Shown here one piece after another: positions 1-6,555 of a stretch of 8,031 bases of DNA. The DNA is taken from assembly GCA_031257455.1 (NCBI GenBank), contig JAIROQ010000078.1:1-8031 (forward strand), read 5' to 3'. Position 1 is the first letter of the stretch. The number at the start of each line of letters is the position of its first letter. A model generated the notes under the pieces. It saw nothing but the letters and a program-made list of their open reading frames with translations. It was not told the origin of the DNA and searched no databases. A program made the translations under genes and the position numbers. The DNA is from Prevotellaceae bacterium. GTDB lineage: Bacteria > Bacteroidota > Bacteroidia > Bacteroidales > UBA932.

Positions 1-665
1 GCTACGACCTCGTGGAGATACTGAATACCTGGCATACGTGGACAGCCCATTGGGATACGGCATTGTCCCACGGCCACAGCGTATGGCTGACCGCCAATGA
101 CGATGCGCATACGATAACAGACCTTGTGAGGGTTCAGCAATGCGCCGTGTTCATCCATGCGCCCTCGACCGGCCGGCACGATATCCTTGCCAATATCCGG
201 CGGGGTGCGGCGTTCGGCGTACGTTTCCCCGAAACCGCCGCCCCGACATGGGAAGAAAAACGTACGATAGCCGAAAAAGTCTCCTTTCCCGCCGGCATCA
301 CGGTAAGGAACGATACCCTGTTCATTGCATGGGAACAACCCATGACGGCGATTACCTTTACCGGCGACCACGGGAAAGTGCTGGCGCAGGCAGCGGATAC
401 CTGTGCCGCCGCCTGTCCCGTCCGCCCGGAAGACACGTATGTCCGCGTTACGCTTGAAGACGGCAACGGGCTGGTTTATTACCTGAACCCCGTAGTACGC
501 AGTTTAGACGGGCAACAGCCGCCCAAACAATTATTGGCAAAGATAAATCCTGCCGCCACCTTTTGGAAACGGACGGTGATTGCCGCCATTCTTTTGCTCG
601 CAGCCACAGGAGCGGTGGCCATCGGTTACAAAAAGCGGCGGAACGCCCGTACTTTATTATCATAA
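1..665 (+). CDS. PHP-family phosphoesterase, C-terminal part (5' end outside window), membrane-anchored
   Basis: The frame is open to the left edge (it begins Y-D-L-V-E-I-L-N), so the gene is cut by the window and the GTG at 12 is not a credible start. What remains is the end of a PHP (polymerase and histidinol phosphatase) metal-dependent hydrolase domain. The stretch 'WDTALSHGHSVWLTANDDAH' has the usual PHP layout of an Asp-rich strand ending in the metal-binding D-x-H (NDDAH). It is followed by the C-terminal beta region with 'DTYVRVTLEDGNGLVYYLNP', also typical of stand-alone PHP proteins. Counting from the GTG, residues about 188-205 form one hydrophobic helix followed by KKRRNAR, so the C terminus is a membrane anchor with a positively charged tail. 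Most of the family would then sit outside the cytoplasmic membrane. The stop lies 3 bases before the glycosyltransferase start, so the two are co-transcribed. The substrate cannot be read from this fragment. Confidence 0.82.
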   Translation, partial: YDLVEILNTWHTWTAHWDTALSHGHSVWLTANDDAHTITDLVRVQQCAVFIHAPSTGRHDILANIRRGAAFGVRFPETAAPTWEEKRTIAEKVSFPAGITVRNDTLFIAWEQPMTAITFTGDHGKVLAQAADTCAAACPVRPEDTYVRVTLEDGNGLVYYLNPVVRSLDGQQPPKQLLAKINPAATFWKRTVIAAILLLAATGAVAIGYKKRRNARTLLS

Positions 666-668
666 CAA

Positions 669-2345
669 ATGAATAAACCTGCTTTTCCATTTAAATACCC
701 GTTCGCCGGAGGCGTTACCGGCTGGGGGTTTTTCATTGCCCTCGTGTCGGCGGCGCTGTTTATTCCCGGACTGGGAGCGGTGCACCTGTTCGACTGGGAT
801 GAAATCAACTTTGCCGAATCGGCGCGGGAAATGCTGGTTACCGGCGATTACCTGCGGGTGCAAATCGATTTCGTCCCGTTCTGGGAAAAACCGCCGCTGT
901 TCTTCTGGCTACAGGTAACGGCTATGAAAATCTTTGGCGTCAATGAATTTGCGGCACGCCTGCCGAATGCCCTCTGCGGGATTATTACGTTACTGGTATT
1001 GTACCATGTCGGGAAACGGTTAAAAGGCCAACGCTTCGGGCTGATATGGGTAGCGGCTTACGGTTGCTCGCTGTTGCCGTTCTTCTATTTCAAGTCGGGC
1101 ATCATTGACCCCTGGTTCAACCTGTTTATTTTTCTGGGGGTATATTATTTCATCCGCCTTACCTCGCCGCACCGGACGGGGAACGGACTGCCGCAGGCCG
1201 CGCTGTCGGCATTCTTTACCGGACTGGCCATGCTGACCAAAGGCCCCGTAGGGTTACTGATTTTCCTGCTGACGTTCGGAACATATCTGGTTATTCAACG
1301 CTTCAAGCTCCCGTGCAACTGGAAACAGGCGGGCGTGTTTGCCGCTGTGGCGGCGTTCACCGGCGGTTTTTGGTATCTGTTGCTGTGGCTGCATGGCGGC
1401 GGCGACACTATCCGCGAATTTATCGCCTACCAGATACGCCTGTTCTCCACGCCTGATGCCGGACATGGCGGATTTCTATTCTATCATTTCGTTATCCTGT
1501 TTTTCGGTGTATTCCCGGCCTCCCTGCTGGCCTTGCCTGCTTTCCGGCGCAAGGCATTGCGGCAGGAAGACGATGCGGAAGTACGGCATTTCTTCCGGTG
1601 GCAGATGACGCTTTTCTGGGTCGTACTGCTGTTATTTACCATCGTAACTACCAAAATCGTGCATTATTCGTCCATGTGCTACTTCCCGCTGACTTTCCTC
1701 GCGGCATGGGTGGCCGATAAGACAATGACCTGTAAACTCCGTATCCCGGGCTATGTAAAAGCATTGCTAACGGCTGTGGCCGCCCTTTGGGCATTGCTGA
1801 CGGGCATGTTGCCGTTTATCGACCGCCTGAAAACCCGCCTCCTGCCGGTGGTGGATGAATTTACGCGGGGAAATTTGGAAGCTACTTCCAGCTGGTATGG
1901 CTTCGAACCGTTGATTGGCGTGGCATTGCTGGCGGCGGTTGGCTGGTTTTCCTGTTTCCTGAAAAAGGGAAAACCCGCCAAAGCCTTTGCAGGACTGGCC
2001 GGCGGCGCAGCCTTTTTTATCACGGCCGTGATATACATTTACCCGTTACAGGTAGAAAAATATACCCAACATGCCGTGATTGAATTTTACCGGTCTAAAG
2101 CTACGGAAGATAATTACATTCACCCGGCATTCCGCACCTATGCCCACTATTTTTACGGGCAGCGGACGCCTGCCGGGAAATATGCCGGCGAAGAATGGCT
2201 GCGCACCGGCGCTATTGACAAGCCGGCCTATTTCATCCTTCGGAAAAATGCCGCCGACGTCGCCCGTTTTATCGAAGAAACGCCCGGCGCACAACTGCTG
2301 TATGAGAAAAACGGCTTTGTATTCCTCGTGCGGAAAGAGCGATGA
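669..2345 (+). CDS. Family 39 (ArnT/PMT-like) membrane glycosyltransferase
   Basis: A 558-residue polytopic inner-membrane protein. The N-terminal part carries the GT39/ArnT signature: a first membrane helix (about 18-38), then 'FDWDEINFAESAREML' with the conserved acidic DE pair (residues 44-45), then 'FWEKPPLFFW' (71-80) and 'FAARLPNAL'. Later come 'MLTKGPVGLL' (189-197) and a K-x-x-H-Y motif near 329-333 followed by 'YFPLTFLAAW', both usual in this family. About ten or more hydrophobic segments run to residue 460, followed by a roughly 100-residue soluble tail. Such enzymes move a sugar from a polyprenyl-phosphate carrier to lipid A or another acceptor on the outer face of the inner membrane. 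The actual donor and acceptor here are unknown, so I do not call it arnT. The start ATG lies 3 bases after the PHP stop without a Shine-Dalgarno sequence, which implies translational coupling. Composition is clearly GC-richer than in the receptor gene downstream. Confidence 0.88.
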   Translation: MNKPAFPFKYPFAGGVTGWGFFIALVSAALFIPGLGAVHLFDWDEINFAESAREMLVTGDYLRVQIDFVPFWEKPPLFFWLQVTAMKIFGVNEFAARLPNALCGIITLLVLYHVGKRLKGQRFGLIWVAAYGCSLLPFFYFKSGIIDPWFNLFIFLGVYYFIRLTSPHRTGNGLPQAALSAFFTGLAMLTKGPVGLLIFLLTFGTYLVIQRFKLPCNWKQAGVFAAVAAFTGGFWYLLLWLHGGGDTIREFIAYQIRLFSTPDAGHGGFLFYHFVILFFGVFPASLLALPAFRRKALRQEDDAEVRHFFRWQMTLFWVVLLLFTIVTTKIVHYSSMCYFPLTFLAAWVADKTMTCKLRIPGYVKALLTAVAALWALLTGMLPFIDRLKTRLLPVVDEFTRGNLEATSSWYGFEPLIGVALLAAVGWFSCFLKKGKPAKAFAGLAGGAAFFITAVIYIYPLQVEKYTQHAVIEFYRSKATEDNYIHPAFRTYAHYFYGQRTPAGKYAGEEWLRTGAIDKPAYFILRKNAADVARFIEETPGAQLLYEKNGFVFLVRKER

Positions 2346-2393
2346 GTTGTTGAACTGTTGAACTGTTGAGTTGTTGAGTTGTTGAGTTGTTGA
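2346..2393. repeat. Tandem 8-bp repeat, six units
   Basis: Six head-to-tail octamers follow immediately after the glycosyltransferase stop codon: GTTGTTGA, ACTGTTGA, ACTGTTGA, GTTGTTGA, GTTGTTGA, GTTGTTGA. Only two unit variants occur (GT or AC at the first two positions), so this is a genuine short tandem array and not merely low complexity. It is non-coding on the plus strand. No terminator hairpin for the upstream operon was seen in or around it. Confidence 0.9.
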
Positions 2394-2405
2394 ACAGGCT
2401 GGCGC

Positions 2406-2468
2406 GTCAATCAAAATAGTCAATAGTCAATAATTAAATAGTCAATAATTAAATAGTCAATCAAAATA
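2406..2468. repeat. AT-rich tandem 15-bp repeat bracketed by a 13-bp direct repeat
   Basis: The 15-bp unit ATAGTCAATAATTAA is present twice in full (2423-2437 and 2438-2452), with a third copy beginning at 2453 and a partial unit before it (2416-2422). The array is bracketed by identical 13-mers GTCAATCAAAATA at 2406-2418 and 2456-2468. It is unrelated in sequence to the octamer array 12 bases upstream. No reading frame of note crosses it. Slippage or unequal exchange is the likely origin; a function is not evident. Confidence 0.85.
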
Positions 2469-2490
2469 AGCCGATGGAAGGAATAATGAA

Positions 2491-2510
2491 AATTATCCAC
2501 ATGGATAATT
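2491..2510. repeat. Interrupted palindrome upstream of the receptor gene
   Basis: AATTATCCA and TGGATAATT form perfect 9-bp arms around a central CA. The palindrome lies about 75 bases upstream of the proposed -33 element of the receptor promoter and about 145 bases downstream of the glycosyltransferase stop. No T-tract follows on either strand, so it does not look like an intrinsic terminator. A dimeric regulator site is possible but not shown by sequence alone. Confidence 0.6.
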
Positions 2511-2563
2511 CGAGCAGCAGCAAGGGAAGAGAGAGCAAATGAAAAGAAATGTTAATATCTATA

Positions 2564-2595
2564 CTTGAATATTTCTTAACAACTTTGTATTTTTG
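2564..2595 (+). promoter_or_regulatory. Bacteroidota-type promoter of the TonB-dependent receptor
   Basis: The -7 box TATTTTTG (2588-2595) matches the Bacteroidota consensus TAnnTTTG exactly. A -33 element CTTG (2564-2567, consensus TTTG) sits 20 bases upstream. Transcription would begin around 2600, leaving a 5' leader of about 60 bases that is very A/T-rich and has no Shine-Dalgarno sequence, as is common in this phylum. A weaker overlapping candidate (TTTG 2592-2595, then TTATTTTG 2616-2623) also exists. Confidence 0.55.
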
Positions 2596-2662
2596 AATAA
2601 ATTTTTTCGTAATATTTATTTTGTTCCTTTGTACGCGAAAACTTATTAAAAAAACATATTAT

Positions 2663-5600
2663 ATGAAATCACAAATTTTTGTACGTTTTGCAAGCATTTT
2701 AGCAGGCTTGCTTTTTGTTGGCGCATCGTATGCGCAGGTAACGACCGGCAGTATTAACGGGGTGATAACAGACACTAATGGCGTGCCCATTGTAGGGACT
2801 ACTATTGTGGCTGTTCATGTTCCTACGGGTACTAAATATTCCACTATATCGGATGGAAAAGGGAACTATCAATTGCAAAACATGCGTATTGGCGGCCCTT
2901 ATACGGTTGATTTGTCTTTTGTCGGCTTCACATCCAGATCTTTTAATGACATTACGCTGGCATTAGGCGAAGATTATAAATTGAATGCTACTTTAACAGA
3001 AGACGCAAAGTTATTGGATGAAGTAGTAGTAATTGGTAACCCTAATCCGGTGATTTCATCCAGCCGGACAGGTGCGCAGGAAATTATTACACGTGATAAA
3101 ATGGACAAACTGCCGACCTTTAATCGTTCATTGAGCGATTTCACAAAATTGACGCCCATGAGTAGCGGTAATAATTTTGGAGGCATTTCTTATCGCTTTA
3201 ATAATGTAACGGTGGATGGCGCATCGTTTAATAACTCTTTTGGATTAAGTTCCGCATTAGGTGCATCGGGCGTTGAGCCTATTTCGCTGGAGGCTTTGGA
3301 GCAAATACAGGTGATGATTGCTCCTTATGACGTTCGTAATGGCGGCTTCACCGGCGCAGGCATCAACTCGGTGACCAAGTCTGGCTCTAATGATTTTCAT
3401 GCTTCGGCGTATATGTATGTTAAAAGCCCTTCCTTTACGGGCTATCGAGTAAAAGATCAAATTTTATCAGTTTCGGAATTTTCAAATCATCAATATGGTC
3501 TCAGTTTATCAGGTGCGTTGATAAAAAACAAACTGTTCTTTTATCTTAATGCCGAAATGGATCGTCAAGAAAGTCCTATTAACTACACTACGGAAAATTC
3601 GGTAGTAGAGGCATCGGTATTACAGGATTTATCCGATTTTTTGGGAACAAATCTCGGTTATGATCCCGGTAGTTTCGACCTGAAAAAGACAGATACGCAA
3701 GCCAACCGGATAACCGCCCGCTTGGATTGGAATATCAATGCTAAAAACGCGCTTAGTGTGAAGTATTATTATTTAAAATCATTTAATACTAATAATCCAT
3801 CCACTTCGGGCGCTCCGGCAAACGGGAGGGGGCCTAATCAATATTCTATCCCGTATTCTTCCACATTTTACCGTACCAATAATAATTTTAACATATTTAT
3901 TGCTGATCTGAATACTATTATCAACGATAAAATGAGTAACTATTTCAAGGTTGGCTATTCCAGAATTCGCGATTTCCGGGATGTGGACGGCGGCTTCTTC
4001 CCACAGGTGGATATTTTAAACGGGAATAACCAAGCCTATACTACGTTTGGAACGGAAGCCAATTCGTACAATAACCAATTGGATACGGATATTTGGCAAA
4101 TACAGGACAACTTTATACTTCACTTAGGGAAACACCAGATTACGATTGGTACGCAGAGCGATTACCGCGCTTTTGTAAATGGATATGCACAAAATTATCC
4201 GGGAGCTTGGGTCTTTAAATCAGTGGATGATTTTAAATTTAATGTATTGGCCACGAAAGATTATTTGCAATCCCATAATGGAAATATTAACGGTTTTAAT
4301 ATTACAAATTATGACCCGACAACTTATGGATTTGCTCCCACAGTTACAGGTATTACCAACTCGGCGACTACGGGTAATACTTATTATGCTCAAAAGTATG
4401 CAATGAGCGATGAATTTCCCTTTGCAAAAGTAAATGTATTGCAACTTGGATTTTATGTACAGGATAAGTGGAAAATAAACGACAAGGTTAACCTTACCGG
4501 TGGTTTACGTGTGGATATTCCCGTTTTCCTTACAGATCTTCAAGAAAATCCAACAGTTGCCGCCGAAACTTATCGTGATGGGATAAAAATAGATGTTTCA
4601 AAATATCCGGGCGCAAGGCCGGTACTTTCTCCCCGTTTGGGTTTCAACTATCAACCGTTTGAAGATGGTTCATTGCAGGTGCGTGGCGGTACGGGATTGT
4701 TTTCAGGAACGCCTCCTTACGTATGGATAAGCAATCAGGCAGGAAACAATGGCGTATTGTTCGGAGATTTAAATATACGCGGTAACGATTTGCAAGCGCT
4801 TGGATTTACGGGTGACGTGAATACTTATAAACCGGCAGCCGGCGTGGCTACCCGTGCTGATATTTCTATTACCGATCCAGAATTCAATTATCCGAACTTA
4901 TGGAAAACCAATCTGGCTACTGATTATAAATTTGGAGACGGATGGATTGCCACTATTGAATTGTTATATTCAAAAGATTTGAATGCGATTTATCATGACA
5001 ATATAGGATTGGTAACTACAGACTATTTTGTGAATGACGGCGGATCGGGAAATCAACGACCGTTTTTTACCGGGCAATATTATAGCGATATGTCTGGTAA
5101 CCAAAAAGGCGCTAATAATGTAGTGATGTTACGCAATACAGATAAGGGCTATTCTATCTTTGGATCTGCGCAATTGCAGAAAACATTTTATGACGGACTA
5201 TTGAAAGGGTTATATGTAAATGTATCCTATACTATGGGCAGGGCAAAAGGCGTTACCGACGGAACTTCTTCGGTGGCCTTATCGGCATGGAGATACCGCG
5301 CAGCCATTGACCCTAATGCACAGGAACTCGGTTACACCGCAGCCTCTTTTGATGGACGATTTTTAGCCTCCGCTTTTTATACAGCCAACTGGAGTAAAAA
5401 CGCCGCCACCAACTTCGGCTTGATTTACCAGGTTTACCGCCCGTTCCGCTATTCCTATACCTATAATGGGGATGCTAATGGAGACCGTATATCTACGAAT
5501 GATTTAATCTATATCCCAAGAAATTTTAATGAAGTAAAAGACCATTTGGTTGCCGGAGATTTTGCCAGTCAGGACGAGGCCTGGAAAGCTATGGACGCCT

Positions 5601-6004
5601 TTATTGCCCAAGACCCCTATTTAAGCAAACATCGCGGAGAATATGCCGAACGGAATGGCGCAGTAGCTCCTTTCGCACATCAGGTAGATCTGAGCATTTA
5701 TCATGACTTTAAAATATTTCAAGGTAATGGACGTACACACGCGTTACGCTTCAGTTTTGACATTGCCAACTTCTTAAATTTATTAAATAAAGATTGGGGC
5801 GTTCAGCAAACTACGGTTTTGGGTAACCAACAGTACCAATTCTTAACAAGGACTCAAGCGCCAACAGCTGCAAATAATTATACATTAAAATATAGTATGC
5901 AAAAAGAATATAGTGCAGGTAAAAACTTGACGGAAACATTTCAGGATTATATAGGAAGCAGTTCCCGTTGGCAAATGGTGTTTGGAATTAAATATATGTT
6001 TTAG
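2663..6004 (+). CDS. Oar-like TonB-dependent outer-membrane receptor, without SusD partner
   Basis: A 1113-residue outer-membrane transporter. I chose the ATG at 2663, after the A-rich leader TTATTAAAAAAACATATTAT. It gives a clean signal peptide with basic start MKSQIFVR, hydrophobic core and cleavage after ASYA (residue 24). The upstream in-frame TTG at 2621 would add a charged stretch before it. Residues about 28-115 form a carboxypeptidase-regulatory-like (CarboxypepD_reg) beta domain, 'GSINGVITDTNGVPIVGTTI' through 'VGFTSRSF'. Then come 'LLDEVVVIG' and a plug domain to about residue 240 with 'FNNVTVDGASFNNSFG', 'LEQIQVMIAPYDVRNGGFTG' and 'INSVTKSGSNDFH'. The rest is a beta barrel ending in an aromatic C terminus (FGIKYMF), as expected for BAM-dependent assembly. 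The plug sequence and length fit Oar-like receptors better than SusC. The next feature is a terminator and no susD follows. It should use TonB-ExbBD energy; the ligand is unknown. It is more AT-rich than the upstream operon. Confidence 0.9.
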   Translation: MKSQIFVRFASILAGLLFVGASYAQVTTGSINGVITDTNGVPIVGTTIVAVHVPTGTKYSTISDGKGNYQLQNMRIGGPYTVDLSFVGFTSRSFNDITLALGEDYKLNATLTEDAKLLDEVVVIGNPNPVISSSRTGAQEIITRDKMDKLPTFNRSLSDFTKLTPMSSGNNFGGISYRFNNVTVDGASFNNSFGLSSALGASGVEPISLEALEQIQVMIAPYDVRNGGFTGAGINSVTKSGSNDFHASAYMYVKSPSFTGYRVKDQILSVSEFSNHQYGLSLSGALIKNKLFFYLNAEMDRQESPINYTTENSVVEASVLQDLSDFLGTNLGYDPGSFDLKKTDTQANRITARLDWNINAKNALSVKYYYLKSFNTNNPSTSGAPANGRGPNQYSIPYSSTFYRTNNNFNIFIADLNTIINDKMSNYFKVGYSRIRDFRDVDGGFFPQVDILNGNNQAYTTFGTEANSYNNQLDTDIWQIQDNFILHLGKHQITIGTQSDYRAFVNGYAQNYPGAWVFKSVDDFKFNVLATKDYLQSHNGNINGFNITNYDPTTYGFAPTVTGITNSATTGNTYYAQKYAMSDEFPFAKVNVLQLGFYVQDKWKINDKVNLTGGLRVDIPVFLTDLQENPTVAAETYRDGIKIDVSKYPGARPVLSPRLGFNYQPFEDGSLQVRGGTGLFSGTPPYVWISNQAGNNGVLFGDLNIRGNDLQALGFTGDVNTYKPAAGVATRADISITDPEFNYPNLWKTNLATDYKFGDGWIATIELLYSKDLNAIYHDNIGLVTTDYFVNDGGSGNQRPFFTGQYYSDMSGNQKGANNVVMLRNTDKGYSIFGSAQLQKTFYDGLLKGLYVNVSYTMGRAKGVTDGTSSVALSAWRYRAAIDPNAQELGYTAASFDGRFLASAFYTANWSKNAATNFGLIYQVYRPFRYSYTYNGDANGDRISTNDLIYIPRNFNEVKDHLVAGDFASQDEAWKAMDAFIAQDPYLSKHRGEYAERNGAVAPFAHQVDLSIYHDFKIFQGNGRTHALRFSFDIANFLNLLNKDWGVQQTTVLGNQQYQFLTRTQAPTAANNYTLKYSMQKEYSAGKNLTETFQDYIGSSSRWQMVFGIKYMF

Positions 6005-6020
6005 TTATAAACACTATAGA

Positions 6021-6056
6021 AAGAACAGCCGCCCCAATCGGGGCGGTTGTTTTTTT
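6021..6056 (+). terminator. Intrinsic terminator of the receptor gene
   Basis: A strong hairpin begins 16 bases after the receptor stop. The core is GCCGCCCC, loop AATC, GGGGCGGT, with weaker A-T/G-T pairs extending the stem to about 12-15 bp. It is followed by a T-run at 6050-6056. The T-run is on the plus strand only, so it ends the receptor transcript. Confidence 0.93.
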
Positions 6057-6078
6057 ATATTAAAGGGAATTATCCGTT

Positions 6079-6174
6079 CTACTGCTTTTGATTCAACGCC
6101 GAAAATAACCGGTTGAACGTATCGTGTGAAGGAATACCACCGGGAAGGACAAGGAATGTTTTTAACGGGTGCAT
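6079..6174 (-). pseudogene. Relic of an ISAs1-family transposase (N-terminal region only)
   Basis: Read on the minus strand, 6165 to 6082 translates to 28 residues containing 'LPGGIPSHDTFNRLFSAL', then TAG. The run G-I-P-S-H-D-T-F-x-R-x-F-x-x-L is the hallmark of the N-terminal domain of ISAs1/H-repeat-type transposases (the DDE_Tnp_1-associated region), normally found about 60 residues into a protein of roughly 370. The part before it and the whole catalytic DDE domain are missing. The frame stops at 6079-6081 and again shortly after, and the receptor terminator lies just beyond. On the other side the relic abuts base 6167, the edge of the inverted-repeat element, which contributes the in-frame codons M-H-P. 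This is a dead fragment. Family assignment rests on the motif alone, but the motif is distinctive. Confidence 0.72.
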
Positions 6175-6472
6175 TTCAAATTGTCGCTTTTTTTGACATA
6201 ATTCACAAAATTTGCAGAATTAACGGCTCCCTGATTTTGTACAATCGCGCATTTATGAATCTCCTACGGAGATTTGTCGGCGTTTTTTTGCATTGATTCT
6301 ATTGATATGGATGCCCTGACGGGCAATGTATGCACATAAAATATTCCAAGCATTTTTCCAACAAACGTTTTTCCCGTCAGGGAAAACATATCAATAGAAA
6401 AAGGCATCCGTCCTGTTCCAAAACCTCGTAGCGATTTCCTGTTATCCGGATGCGATAATTTGAAATGCACCC
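6167..6472. mobile_element. MITE-like non-coding element with 21-bp terminal inverted repeats
   Basis: A 306-bp segment is bounded by inverted repeats matching at 20 of 21 positions. The left end (6167-6187) starts GGGTGCATTTCAAATT and ends TCGC. The right end (6452-6472) is its reverse complement with one difference. Inside, both arms contain, in the same order from each end, a TACG-centred palindrome (CTCCTACGGAG at 6261-6271; TCGTAGCGA at 6425-6433) and a 27-bp inverted repeat (6297-6323 and 6373-6399). The element is therefore an inverted duplication of one modular unit with unequal spacing. No convincing gene lies in it and no target-site duplication is obvious at the edges. It borders an ISAs1 transposase relic, so mobilisation by that type of enzyme is a reasonable guess. 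Alternatively it is two old copies of a dispersed repeat in opposite orientation. Confidence 0.6.
6297..6399. repeat. Internal 27-bp inverted repeat (long stem, 49-base loop)
   Basis: The left arm 6297-6323 reads TTCTATTGATATG, GATG, CCCTGACGGG. The right arm 6373-6399 is the reverse complement with TTTT in place of GATG, so 23 of 27 positions pair. Each arm also ends in its own small palindrome, CCCTGACGGG, allowing alternative cruciform or hairpin forms. It forms the centre of the larger inverted-repeat element. Confidence 0.85.
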
Positions 6473-6510
6473 TTCCCATGTTCTTCACACGCCCGGTTTC
6501 GTAATTTTTA

Positions 6511-6539
6511 TAATAAAAGCCCCCTGACGGGCAGGGGGC
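6511..6539 (-). terminator. Intrinsic terminator of the small membrane-protein operon
   Basis: Read on the minus strand, a perfect 8-bp stem GCCCCCTG / CAGGGGGC (6539-6532 and 6526-6519) with a 5-base loop CCCGT is followed by TTTTATTA (6518-6511). It lies 16 bases beyond the stop of the 85-residue gene. The plus strand has no T-run after the hairpin, so the orientation is clear. The decamer CCCTGACGGG spanning stem and loop recurs in the inverted-repeat element next to it. Confidence 0.85.
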
Positions 6540-6555
6540 AATTAATGTTCAATAC

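Noticed and set aside
12..14. GTG as the start of the PHP gene
   Set aside because: The reading frame continues to the window edge and the residues before it belong to the same conserved PHP segment, so the gene is truncated by the window.
2046..2423. Minus-strand frame of 125 codons over the end of the glycosyltransferase and the octamer array
   Set aside because: Its N-terminal part is a translation of the tandem repeat (Q/L/N/S-rich) and the rest is antisense to a well-supported gene; no family resemblance.
2584..2623. TTTG (2592-2595) with TTATTTTG (2616-2623) as the receptor promoter
   Set aside because: The second base of the -7 box deviates from consensus and the leader would be short; the pair at 2564-2567 and 2588-2595 fits better. 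Kept only as an alternative.
2621..2662. TTG at 2621 as an upstream start for the receptor
   Set aside because: It would place charged residues before an otherwise ideal signal peptide and sits only some 25 bases from the -7 box. The ATG at 2663 fits both the signal peptide and the A-rich leader.
2663..6004. Calling the receptor SusC
   Set aside because: No SusD follows, and the plug sequence and stand-alone setting agree better with Oar-like receptors.
6264..6488. A 74-codon open frame on the minus strand across the inverted-repeat element
   Set aside because: It is made of the repeat itself (it runs through the terminal repeat, the palindromes and the inner inverted repeat), has no ribosome binding site and no recognisable domain. 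Treated as a by-product of the element, not a gene.
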